DNA of 64,000 bases, from contig NC_065408.1 of the NCBI RefSeq assembly GCF_024362695.1, forward strand, positions 17,171,518 through 17,235,517, read 5' to 3'. This DNA comes from Pectinophora gossypiella (Eukaryota > Arthropoda > Insecta > Lepidoptera > Gelechiidae). Under the pieces are notes generated by a model. It saw only the letters and a program-made list of their open reading frames with translations. It did not search any database and was not told the origin of the DNA. This document shows, in pieces, positions 28,542 through 38,606 of this stretch; positions within the stretch are counted from its first letter, which is position 1, and each line of letters begins with the position of its first letter. The position numbers and the translations under genes are program-made.

Positions 28542-28860
28542 ATCAAATTGATCGAGTCCGAAACACAATACTGCGTTCAAAAACGGGAATCGCTGATGTG
28601 GGACGAAAAGCCGCCAGACTCAAATGGGATTGGGCCGGACATGTTTGTCGCATGCACCCTGAGCGGTGGGCACGGATCGTCACGCATTGGGTGCCTCATG
28701 ACGGGTACAGGCATCGTGGTAGATCTCGAAAGAGATGGAGTGACGACTTGGACGCTTACCGGAGGGACTGGCCGGAGTACGCACAGGACCGCGAAAAATG
28801 AAAAAAGGAAGGGGAGGCCTTTGCCCAGCAGTGGGATCTTGTAGGCTATATTAGATTAGA
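28542..28860 (+). pseudogene. RTE-like LINE ORF C-terminus, one stop codon
   Basis: The frame reads DRVRNTILRSKTGIADVGRK and continues to LKWDWAGHV and GRSRKRWSDDL, the conserved tail of RTE-type LINE polyproteins. A stop (TGA at 28799-28801) stands where Trp is usual, then the frame continues through GEAFAQQWDLVGY. The copy is 5'-truncated, and the reverse transcriptase itself is absent. Confidence 0.8.
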
Positions 28861-29499
28861 AAAACCAAAATATTGTATGTACTTACCACAAACAAAATAA
28901 TTACACCAGTAATATCTTTAATATACATTCCGAAGAGAAGTTTTATGTGTAATAAATATATTTTAGTTTCGACAATGAAACAACATTTAATACAAACCTG
29001 TTCGATAACAAACATAAAATGTATTTAACATTACATGCCCATATAAAGTAAATTCAATAACTTTAACTCTACCAGCGATATTGTTTATCGCTAACTCATT
29101 CCCTAAACTATCTCAGAGACAATACAGTCGGCAGCGTATTTGCAAATATTGAATAATATACTCGTAGTCTGGAGAGTTGTGCAAACTTGCCAGGAACGCT
29201 GTATGTGATTAGGGCAAGTCTATGTGAAATATAGGTACTTATTTCGAAAAAAAAATGTGGGAATGAAAGCTTATTATGAACGTGATGAGTATGAGGTGAA
29301 GTTTATGAACGCGTCCTGAGGGGGAGTGAGAGGGAAGAGAGGAAGGGGAAACAAGATGGCGACGGGTAGATTTGGATAGCGAGGTTGTGCTCTATATAAT
29401 ATTGAAAAAAAAAAAGGGAAAATAACAAAACTTTAAAGTATTACACACTTATTTCAATTTTACTCCACCACCCTACATGAATATTTACAAAATAAAACG
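28861..29499. other. no recognisable feature
   Basis: A purine-rich stretch at about 29310-29360 (GAGGGGGAGTGAGAGGGAAG). No gene or shared repeat. Confidence 0.4.
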
Positions 29500-29675
29500 T
29501 ATTGACGGCAAATGCCATTAACAAATTGCAATATTGCTTTTAAGATTTTTTTTCAATGTAGTCCTTTTAGATAGTCTAACATATTTATGTGTGTTGTGAA
29601 AAGCAATATTGTTTGAGAAATGACTCATAGCATTATTGCTTTTTAGATGAATACACATTGTGGCCCTGTCATTGA
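29500..29675. mobile_element. MITE family K-like copy, decayed
   Basis: AATTGCAATATTGC and AGCAATATTGTTTGA, then GCATTATTGCTTTTTAGATG, resemble the arms of 3250-3380. The ends are not clear. Confidence 0.4.
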
Positions 29676-29988
29676 ATACGTCTTTCAAAATTAAACAAAA
29701 TATTCGCCACCAAATTCACATTTTCAGCAGAAAAAATTTTTTAAATACACCAATTGAAGAAACTTTGTCGCTGTCCGTTCGTAGGTGAATAATCCACAAA
29801 TTCTAAAGAAAAATACTACACTAGTTCGCGTTTTAGAGCAGTTTCAGCTCAATTGGGTAATTACCTAGCTCAAAGATAAATTATGAAATTCTGATTACTA
29901 AATAAAGAGTAAACTAAAAGTGACAAAAACGTGTTTTTTCTATTTATCTTATTTATGATTATTTTTTAAAGAAAAATGTAATAATAAA

Positions 29989-30113
29989 TGCGACATTTTG
30001 TCACGTTTTTCTATGACGTCACAGGTTGTTTTTTCATAGAAATTCCACAGTCATTTCGTGGTTTGACGTTTAGTAAAAAGTAACTAATTTGACTAGTTCG
30101 AAACTACCCTATT
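29989..30113 (+). repeat. dispersed repeat N, second copy
   Basis: It runs parallel to 21497-21634 from TGCGACATTTTGTCACGTTT to GAAACTACCCTATT. Confidence 0.7.
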
Positions 30114-30716
30114 CCAGAATAATATATTTTTTTATATATGCTACATTTATGCCTGATGCTTTTTAAAGGATCACAGTAATTGCATGAGCTGATGATGAGT
30201 AATCAAGATGCAGAAATACGTAACAATATACAATGAAGAGTTATTATACTGTAGACGCATATATTTTAATGTAATTGAATTCCGTAATAATATTTAATTT
30301 CATTGTAATTATTATTATCAATAAATGACTATGACTACGACTATGACGAACTTTTAAATCATAAGTTTTAATTTTAATACACACTTCCTCTCTTCCCTTC
30401 AACGTTGCTGTGTCCTACAGGGTCCATGTTATTGTTTCTATGCCCATGTTACACCTCATTGTACTACATGGAATGCAAAAATAATTTGAATTGAATATGT
30501 GAGCGAGCTGAAGTTCCATTCATTCACACAAGCTCGTACAAGCCGATACATTGCTATGTCCGCAACAATCGTATTGTTGCCGAATCGATTTGTAAACGGT
30601 TCCATAGAATATTCTGCAATGTTTCATGATTAACAACGGGATTTAGGTATAAGTATTTTAGCTTTTATGTCGTATCGTATGTCGATGAAAATGGAAATGC
30701 GACTTTCGAGAACAGA
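30114..30716. other. no recognisable feature
   Basis: AT-rich. TTGCATGAGCTGATGATGAG near 30180 might be a LINE tail remnant. No gene. Confidence 0.35.
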
Positions 30717-30724
30717 ATCATTAT

Positions 30725-31303
30725 GTGTGCGTCAAGCTAGCGGCCTCAAAAAAAAATGGGCACGAAAAAATAATTTGACCATACCAAAAAATAGTACTCT
30801 TATTGAAAAAAATAGTACCTTTTGTAAAAAAATTAGTACCATCACGGTTCTGGACTTATAGCCATGTTTTATTGCACTTGCTAGCTTGACGGTGAGCGAA
30901 TTTTGGCGAGAGTTAACGACAAGGTCTTTCGCTTTGATGTATGCAAGCATTCCCCAGATAATAGGTATTTTCAAAACGTCAAGCTAGCGGGATCAAAGAA
31001 CTGCCTTTATAACTTTGGAACCGTTGAAGTACTACTTTCAGTATTTTGCAGGGGGTGAGTACTATTTCGGTACTATTTTTTGGCGTTTAAATCAAAGCGA
31101 AAGACCTTGTCGTTAACTCTCGCCAAATTTCGCTCACCGACAAGCTAGCAAGTGCAATAAAACATGGTTATAAATCCAGAACCGTGATGGTACTATTTTT
31201 TTACAACAGGTACTATTTTTTTCAATATGAGTACTATTTTTTGGTATGGTCAAATTATTTTTTCGTGCCCATTTTTTTTTGAGGCCGCTAGCTTGACGCA
31301 CAC
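30725..31303. mobile_element. 579-bp foldback element with 8-bp target duplication (hAT-like)
   Basis: ATCATTAT flanks it at 30717-30724 and 31304-31311. The ends are GTGTGCGTCAAGCTAGCGG and its reverse complement. The arms (30725-30935 and 31093-31303) are inverted copies with only a few differences over about 210 bp. Each arm carries three AAAATAGTAC-type subterminal repeats. There is no transposase. An 8-bp duplication suits hAT or P elements, and subterminal repeats suit hAT. The near-identity of the arms suggests a young copy. Confidence 0.85.
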
Positions 31304-31339
31304 ATCATTATTAGTTTTCAAAACTTCAGTTTTATGTGT

Positions 31340-31612
31340 AGTACATACATACATAAGCTCACGCCCGTAATCCCTAATGGGGGGGGGGGGGGGGCAGAGC
31401 CACAAGTAATCAAAGACAACTTGCAGCCACTGTTGATACGATGTCGTAAGCTGGATATGATAAACCTTACGCTGATAAGGGATCAGCATATCGCCCATAA
31501 CATAAGTTCATCATGTTAGACACAATCCTTCTGTCGGTTTTAACGACATGCCCGGGAAGACAAGCAGCTGAACGTGTTCTATGATTTTTATTTGCTCCCA
31601 GAAAACTTTACA
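31340..31612 (-). mobile_element. LINE 3' UTR-like repeat, family E
   Basis: The inverted counterpart of 26390-26700: ACATACATACATAAGCTCAC, a run of about 15 G at 31380, GGATCAGCATATCGCCCATA and GACATGCCCGGGAAGACAAG. Confidence 0.7.
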
Positions 31613-32087
31613 CTTCTAAGTTACCTCTGCTGTCATGGTGTCCTTTACAAGTCTGAATATGTTAATCTCACCATGTTCTTGCTGCGGAAGAAACGTATCG
31701 TGATGCACTTCAAAAACTAAAGTCAATGTGTGGAAGACCGTCTAGGCTAAAAGACCGTCTAGTGCCAATAACTTCTGATTTTGAATGACTAGTGTCTTAC
31801 GTCTCTGTCGATAATCGACCCAATTTTTTTTAATAATGTACGCTTGTGTTTGACCACAATCTCACCAGATGGTAAGTGACGATCTGGCTGAGAGTGGATC
31901 ACGCTTACCTAGCAAATGCCTATTCCGTCTAGCCTTGAAGACTCTCAAGAATAAATAGAACAGGATTTATAGGATACTTAATCGTATGAAAACTGAATCT
32001 TCTATTTTTTCTTTATCAATAATTTCTTACAGCTTCGCCAATCTACTGTTGTATTTTAGTATTATATCTACTTTATAACATTCAATA
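31613..32087. other. unassigned; weak repeat near 31810-31960
   Basis: GACCACAATCTCACCAGATG, then GGTAAGTGACGATCTGGC, has the look of a LINE 3' region, but I see no second copy in the window. No gene. Confidence 0.3.
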
Positions 32088-32178
32088 TTGGTGTTAGTGA
32101 CATGGTAACGAAAACTTTGAGGGATGATTCAGATCATGATTCTGATTTGATATCAAAGTGGAATTTTCCGTCGCACTA
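32088..32178 (+). mobile_element. MITE family M, one arm
   Basis: GGTGTTAGTGACATGGTAAC through TGGAATTTTCCGTCGC matches the left arm of 46825-47036. No right arm follows. Confidence 0.65.
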
Positions 32179-33119
32179 ACACACTGTAAACTTATTTATT
32201 TCTACATCTCTACCAACCTCATCTACTTCAAAACCCATATGTTATCCTTTACAATTGAATCCATACTGTAAACAAGGGCTCATCGTTACAAATTCAACAC
32301 CAAATTGCTGTGTTTATTTGCTCAACCAAGTGAGAGCAGGAGAAATATTTGCGGACATCTAAGTGCAACCGTTATAATGTTTGGCCTAGCTTTGTTGTTT
32401 TAGAGTTCGTCGAAATTGTTAGTACCATTGTTTTAGTACGCTGGTGCTTGTAAACTAATGTTTCCGAAACTTTGTTAATCTCTGTCATTTGTAATGTTGG
32501 TGTATTACAGAGTATTTACTTTAGTTTGCATGCGAATATGAATTTTTGTTTCGACGGTGGAGGTTGTAATATTTTAATGACTCTGAAAAAGACCAACAAT
32601 AATTCTATCTTTCTCTTTTTTGATGAAAGGTTTCCTCCCTGAAACTACATTTCACATTTTAAAAGTCAAGAAATACTGTCTCAAAGTACCACTTTTCATA
32701 ATGATACTTAAAGTACTGTAGCAGTATACCATAATAACATAACAAAAGTTTAATTTGAATTAAATAAAAGGTACTTTAACCGATAGCAGCCTGTTATTAT
32801 GGCTATCTCAACTCTTATTTATTTAACAGTTTATTATAAGCAGAAACAGGATATAATGAATATTCATATAACACAAGATAGACAGACGGTTCAGTTTATT
32901 ACTCTTTATGCTTCAAAATAGTATTTTTGTGAAAGACTAAGTATTTCAAAGAATAAAGCATTGTGCGAAAAGCGCATCTGTTAACTCCACAATTATTTGC
33001 ATTTTCCTTTGTCTTGTTGTCATGATATTGTGAGCTAGTCACACTACGTGGATTTTCATCGCTTTTTAATTCGGTTTATGGTTTTTAATTTGTTTCTTAA
33101 TTTCAATTAGTTAAAGACT
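32179..33119. other. no recognisable feature
   Basis: AT-rich and without a long open frame or a recurrent repeat. Confidence 0.4.
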
Positions 33120-33235
33120 TCTGTTCTCGTGACGTGTGACTTGTGAGATCAATAACCGACCTGATCAACGCTGCTGTTGTCAGGTTTATATTAAGCTTGA
33201 GCCGGCAAAAGGCTCTGACATGGCTGAAGACACAA
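33120..33235 (-). mobile_element. SINE family B 3' fragment, decayed
   Basis: GATCAATAACCGACCTGATC, then TTGTCAGGTTTATATTAAGC, then GAGCCGGCAAAAGGCTCTGA, follow the family order with many changes. Confidence 0.45.
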
Positions 33236-33364
33236 CTAGTGACTAGTCTACTATGTTTAGTTTAAGACTGAGTGTCGAGATCGCGTGATTTTAGAATAAT
33301 TAATTTACATTTTTTGCACACTTTCAACAAACATTACTATATTTTAAGTATGGCAATACTTGCC

Positions 33365-33725
33365 TTGTCTTCTCCATATAGGCGTCCGAAGGACGTACTA
33401 AACGATCCCGACAACCTGATTACTCTAACCATAGAGGCGGCCAATCAGCTCGCGGCAACAAACACTTCAGAACCTCGATACTGACCCCGCCGGCGTGGTC
33501 AACGATTTCCCTCATTCAGAGCTTACCGCTATTGAACCACTAGGATTGATTAAATCTTTCCAATCCTCTCAGATGACACCCTGAGTCGAGGTTCGCGCCA
33601 ATCTGGTCACCCTCCTGTTGTTCTAAATTATATATCGAGTCAGAGCCCTCAGCGCTCCCCATTTGTCCGGCCAAGTAGTTAATGCCATTTGCAGCAAATC
33701 TAACAATAAGTCACGGCAAAAGAAA
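33365..33725 (+). mobile_element. retroposon family D, longest copy
   Basis: It extends further upstream than the other copies. The plus frame reads RRPKDVLNDPDNLITLTIEA, and after a frame change DTDPAGVVNDFPHSELTAIE, then the usual D body and ACAATAAGTCACGGCAAAAG. The peptide-like continuation supports a LINE ORF end. Confidence 0.65.
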
Positions 33726-33877
33726 TCTGCACACTTTTATATAACAGCTTTTTTACCACACAGATCCTCTAGCTTTTATACGTAATATAATGTCATATAG
33801 AATGAAAATCGTCATCAATGTAATCATAACCTTTCAATAGGTACCTATTGACTTACAGATAAGTAGACATGTCAAAA

Positions 33878-34189
33878 TTATAAGGGTTTAATTCTCACCA
33901 TTTCAGCTACAGAACCATATAATGCATCTGTGTTATGTGTACATACTCTTCGCATTCCCGAAGGAATATCCTCGTAACCAACAACGTTACTCCATGTTAT
34001 TCCACCAAAAGTTTGAATCCAGCGGTTATGCAACACGGTAGAAATTCCCCCGTGTATCCCTGTTACCATAATGATCCCTGATTTCATGTTATATTCAATA
34101 GAAAATGGCTGCGATCGATCCATCTTTGTTTGAAGACTTGATTGCAACGGGCCATGATTATATGCCTTCGGCTTTTTATGTAGGTACAC
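33878..34189 (-). CDS. possible host exon, unrecognised protein
   Basis: A minus-strand open frame of about 100 codons with balanced, protein-like composition (around SIEYNMKSGIIMVTGIHGGI, then WIQTFGGITWSNVVGYEDIP). The frame starts at a GTG, so the true start is unknown. The stretch ATG|GTGAGAATT near 33898 is a good splice donor, about 20 nt before the stop, so this may be an internal exon ending at VAEM. I see no convincing acceptor and no partner exon in the window. I do not recognise the family. A pseudogene or chance ORF remains possible. Confidence 0.35.
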   Translation of the reverse strand: MYLHKKPKAYNHGPLQSSLQTKMDRSQPFSIEYNMKSGIIMVTGIHGGISTVLHNRWIQTFGGITWSNVVGYEDIPSGMRRVCTHNTDALYGSVAEMVRIKPL

Positions 34190-34442
34190 GTGTGAAATTT
34201 CCCTTTATTTTGCAGTTGCTGTTAGTATGTGGTTATTGTAGCTAATCTAGTAGAATAAGACAAAAACTTGCTAGTATAAGGTACGCACGGTAGGATTCAT
34301 TTCCAATTGAAATTACGTAAAAATAGGAGAAATTACTTTCAGATATTTTCAACACCAAAAGGTCCATCGACTTTTTTCATCATCTGGATGATGTTATGTG
34401 ACTCTTAACTATACAACAATCTCAGTATCTGTGAACCTGTGG
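34190..34442. other. no recognisable feature
   Basis: The presumed intron or flank upstream of the open frame at 33878-34189. Nothing supported. Confidence 0.3.
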
Positions 34443-34665
34443 TTCACTGCTAGCTTCTCAAAAGGGCAGCGCCGTTTCGAACCCCGGTACGAACTTGCAC
34501 CAATGAGTTATTAATTTACCTTAAGTGTAGTTTTCAGTGACACTGTTGGCTCGACCATTATAGCCAGCGATACTACTCACCACCTATCACGCTGGACTAA
34601 CAAAAAGCCGGTGAGGCGTGGGTACTTAGTTCATCTTGCGATAAATGTACGACTGATTAGGATAT
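34443..34665 (+). mobile_element. SINE family I, best copy
   Basis: A B-box-like CGTTTCGAACCCCGGTACGA, then ACTTGCACCAATGAG, TTGGCTCGACCATTATAGCC, CACCACCTATCACGCTGG and GTACTTAGTTCATCTTGCGA. The head is tRNA-like but decayed. Confidence 0.65.
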
Positions 34666-34737
34666 ACGTAGTCGTGAGCTTATGCGAAGCTAATCTTACG
34701 ATATACAATAATTGTTACCTATTTAATAAAGTATTAA

Positions 34738-35065
34738 GCATACAACATAAACAGCCTATATACGTGCCATTGCTGGGCACAGGCCTCCCCTCAATCAACC
34801 GGAGGGGGTATGGAGCATACTCCACCACGCTGCTCCAATGCGGGTTGGTGGAGGTGTTTTTACGGCTAATAGCCGGGACCAACGGCTTAACGTGCCCTCC
34901 GAAGCACGGAATCATCTTACTTTTTCGGACAATCAGGTGATTCAAGCCTGAAAAGTCCTTACCAAACAAAGGACAGTCTCACAAAGTGATTTCGACAATG
35001 TCCCCATCGGGAATCGAACCCGGACCTCCAGATCGTGAGCCTAACGCTCTAACCACTAGACCACA
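34738..35065 (-). mobile_element. SINE family C, full-length
   Basis: From the tail (AAACAGCCTATATACGTGCC, CTCCCCTCAATCAACCGG) to the tRNA-like head (GGGAATCGAACCCGGACC, CTAACGCTCTAACCACTAGA). AAGTATTAA occurs on both sides (about 34729 and 35074) and is a likely target duplication. Confidence 0.8.
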
Positions 35066-35569
35066 AATGCTGTTAAGTATTAAAGTAAAAAAGTAGGTAA
35101 TAGTGGTATGTAGCATTTAAGTATTAGAGTATTAAGTAGTAAGCCGTTTAAAGGAAAAATGTTGCCAGTCTTTTGGGCACTTTTCCCCGGTGTGATGCTT
35201 TGGAGGAGTTTTTATATTTGTAAAGAATTGTATATTTGTTTGTGTTTGTGGATTTTAATAAAAAGTTTATTATAAAGCATTAAGTATCAAAACACAAATG
35301 CTCTATCTACCTACTACAGCTGAAAACACACTAAATAATAATAATCCTCACACCACCAGTTTCCGTACATCATCTCACACAAGAACACTCAAGTAATAGC
35401 AAGTCATAACGTCTGTCTATTTATTGTGGCTGAGACGTAAACGAGACAGCTTGACGTATGGTATGAACTAAGCTAGAGAGAAATGCACTAACAGCTGAAT
35501 TTCTGGAGATAAAAGCAAATATAATATAGTGAGACGTAAAGTAAATAGATATCACAATCAGAATCAGAA
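35066..35569. other. no recognisable feature
   Basis: AAGTATTA-type words recur near the SINE junction. Otherwise nothing supported. Confidence 0.35.
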
Positions 35570-35760
35570 TCATTTCAGAATCAGAATCATTTATTCAACG
35601 TAATTATCATGGATAAACATGTTGAAGGTCAATGTAACATTTTGAATTTACGTCATTTCGCAAGGTGTTATGGCTGAGGAGAAGAAATGACAAGAAACTG
35701 CAACAGCAACACATCTTTTAAATCAATGAGGGTACATTACAAGTTATTTAATGACTAGAG
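35570..35760 (-). mobile_element. LINE 3' tail, (TTCTGA)n type
   Basis: TCAGAATCAGAATCATTTCA, then ATTTATTCAACGTAATTATC and GTTATGGCTGAGGAGAAG, is an inverted LINE tail. A related copy is at 55405-55510. Confidence 0.6.
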
Positions 35761-36499
35761 GAACACATTAATATAATTATTATATCTCTCTCTCGTCGTT
35801 TCGATGGCATTCAGATTTTTCAGCTCAGCATTTTGCCACCCGGACAGCATTTAAAACTTTCACCATTATTTTGGGCCCTGATAGAATAATTCATATTAAT
35901 GTGGAATATAGACGGTATTTGCTTGGAATGAATTAATGTAGGAAATTTCATTGAACACACATTTCTTCAGAAAAAACTTAAACTAAAGTGGGCAAAGATC
36001 TTGTCGAGCTTCGGCAAAGAATAATATTTTTAATTTATTAATTTATTTCAGACATACATTTTTTGTCCTTAAATATTAAAAATAATGATAATGAGAATTA
36101 CTATAATTATTAGTTAGTTACAAATAAACTTATATTATGTTAGTATTACATTAGGCCAACAAAGAGGTTTTTTTTTTATTATATAAACACATACATACAT
36201 GGCTTTCGTCAGTGGATTCTTCGTAGTTTATAGATAGCTTTTAAATGTTAGGCGTAGGTATTCGGGCAATGAGATACTGAATGATGATAGTAGGATGTTC
36301 ATGTCTTTGTTCAGAACGTATTCTGGGTAGTTCATGCTTCAGGATGTTTACTGCACGGTTGTTTCCATCGTGAGTCTATTCGACAGATGCTTGACACTCG
36401 ACCTCTTCTGCGCAAGTCCCGGTGCTACATTTAGAAACCGCTTTTCGTTCAACAATAGGTGATTACTTAGCTAAAACCCCATTCGACAGTCGATATCCA
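35761..36499. other. no recognisable feature
   Basis: AT-rich. No gene or shared repeat seen. Confidence 0.35.
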
Positions 36500-36740
36500 A
36501 CATATATACATACATAAACTCACTCTTTCCCACCGGGGTAAGCAGAGACTATGGAATTCCATTTGCTTCGATCCTGACACACTTCTCTTGCTTCCTCCAC
36601 ATTAATCAATCATCATCTACTGAACCTTTTCTAAGGACATCTCCAATTTGGTCAATGTACGTCCTTCTAGATCTTCGATCTTCGAGCCCTACCACCAACC
36701 TTCGATATCCAACCTGTGTCATATATAAAATCTTGTAAAC
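36500..36740 (-). pseudogene. LINE ORF C-terminal fragment, family F
   Basis: The minus frame reads GYRRLVVGLEDRRSRRTYID and QIGDVLRKGS, then a stop, then the MNVEEAR-like end and the GTGAGTTTATGTATGTATAT tail. The start of the LINE is missing. Confidence 0.6.
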
Positions 36741-38258
36741 ATTAATCACTGTTACATCTTGCTCAAGTAATTTAAAAACCAAGAAGAGAAAACGTTTTAA
36801 TTGAAACAGAATTTCCCTACTGACTGTATAGATATAAAATGGTATACAGTAGTGGATTTGCAACATCTTTATCGACTAGGTGTCAGCCTTATTTGTTCGA
36901 CTTGTTTACTCTGAGCTGCTTCTAATGCAAATCAGTTTTCCATCGTGACCCACTCCGGATTAAACTTTGATTCCTCATGCCTTTTGCGAGTTTCCTGTTT
37001 CACCTTTTGGTTCGGGTTGGTTTTTGTACTAGTCTCATCGAAGTCCTGCTTTTTATGCTTGTTTTGGTAAGGAAGGAGGTTTGTGCGTTGAGTTTATTAT
37101 TTGGCTTGACACTCTATTGTCATTAATACTGGTTCCCAAATCGTCTGCTAGTTATTTGTGGCTTCCAAATACTTCCCGCTTAAGTGTGCTAAACATCGGC
37201 TGTTGATATATAATTTAACAACGTATTACATTATAGTTTGATTTTGCATCTTGCGAGAACAACCTCTCTCTATTTTTTTTAATGTATATCTTTTTTTAAT
37301 GAAAGAAAAAAGTACATTATCAAACATTCTTCTAACAACAAATTGACTCCACACCTATTCTGTGAAATCCCTTTGACGCTGGCTAAGAACTACGCTTAGA
37401 TACTGGTCAATATTTTAGAATCTGTCTATCATAATCGCAACACCTCCACAAAGTACGCAAAAGGATACCAGGACATTGAAGCGTACAAATGGGAGATTTA
37501 AATAATTCCATACGACCATCGGCGCCATATCGATGTATATAAACATACAACTTAATATATTATTATCGATATTGGCTAACACTGCACATAGTTGATTGCG
37601 AAGAAATGGTCTAGAACGGAGACGGCTTAATTCTACACACGGTATTCGATTTCCTTATTTTGTATAGACGTAAGTCAGAGGAGAAGCGCGGGATAACTCA
37701 TTTTAAAATGTTCTTAAAATGTTGATGGACAGTGTTTTACTATGTTTTGACAAAAGTTTTTTTTTTTTGTATATAGACGGATGTGACCTTCTGTTGGCAG
37801 AAGTATCGATCAGTAAATACATAATGACACGAACGGCTATAGCATCGGTGACGTTTTACAAAGAATAGAATAGACCGGTGTTATTAGACAGTTTTAACCG
37901 TTCTGTTGTTACTGCAAAATTTAAGACGTGCATAGCAGTTCTGTCAGATTTAGTACGTTAAGTACGATGGTTATGATCTTTTTGCCCATCAACGTGTTAA
38001 ATATCAATTGCTCTGAAAAAACAGAATCCCAACAATGACATAACTGCTCATAATTTATTGCATATCGAAATTTTAGAACGCCATGTGTCATTAGGGGTAC
38101 ATCCCGACAAGTTAGGCACAAACAAGAGCACACCGTACCATCGTTTCAAGAATTAAACCATTCATGGCCTGCGTAATTTCATTGTGGATAAAATTAGAAT
38201 TAACGACATAACATAATCATATATTCGCAAATTGTGATCATGCAAAAGAGTTGATTTG
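36741..38258. other. 1.5 kb without a recognisable feature
   Basis: No long open frame, no RNA gene and no sequence shared with the rest of the window. This is the unique left flank of the DIRS element. Confidence 0.4.
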
Positions 38259-38269
38259 AATTATACTTC

Positions 38270-38467
38270 ATGCTTCGTCCTCGAGATTGGTACCTAGGAT
38301 AAAGTAAGAATATTCACACATGTAGTAACGCCTAGTTTCTACCACTCTGATGCACTTAGTTGAGAGGGTGGAATGTTGTTTACATTTCCACATTTTTATA
38401 ATTTGTTTGAGGGTATTTCTCTCTCCATGCCGCTGGCTCGATCGTCGCGTCGGGCGGTCGTCATTCG
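38270..38467 (+). repeat. left inverted terminal repeat of the DIRS element
   Basis: 198 bp, from ATGCTTCGTCC to CGGTCGTCATTCG. It matches the reverse complement of 43304-43502 with the main difference at the tip (CCTCGAGATT here, CCGAAGAGATT there). Confidence 0.9.
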
Positions 38468-38606
38468 CTTTCTAGTGCTCGACCACTCGTGATACTACGT
38501 AATACTTACTTAACAAAAGTAATAAAAACGTTAAAGTTTTACGCGTTTAGTATTCTAGTGTATACCAAGTGACATTAATAGTGTATTTTGTGATTCCGCA
38601 TAAAAA

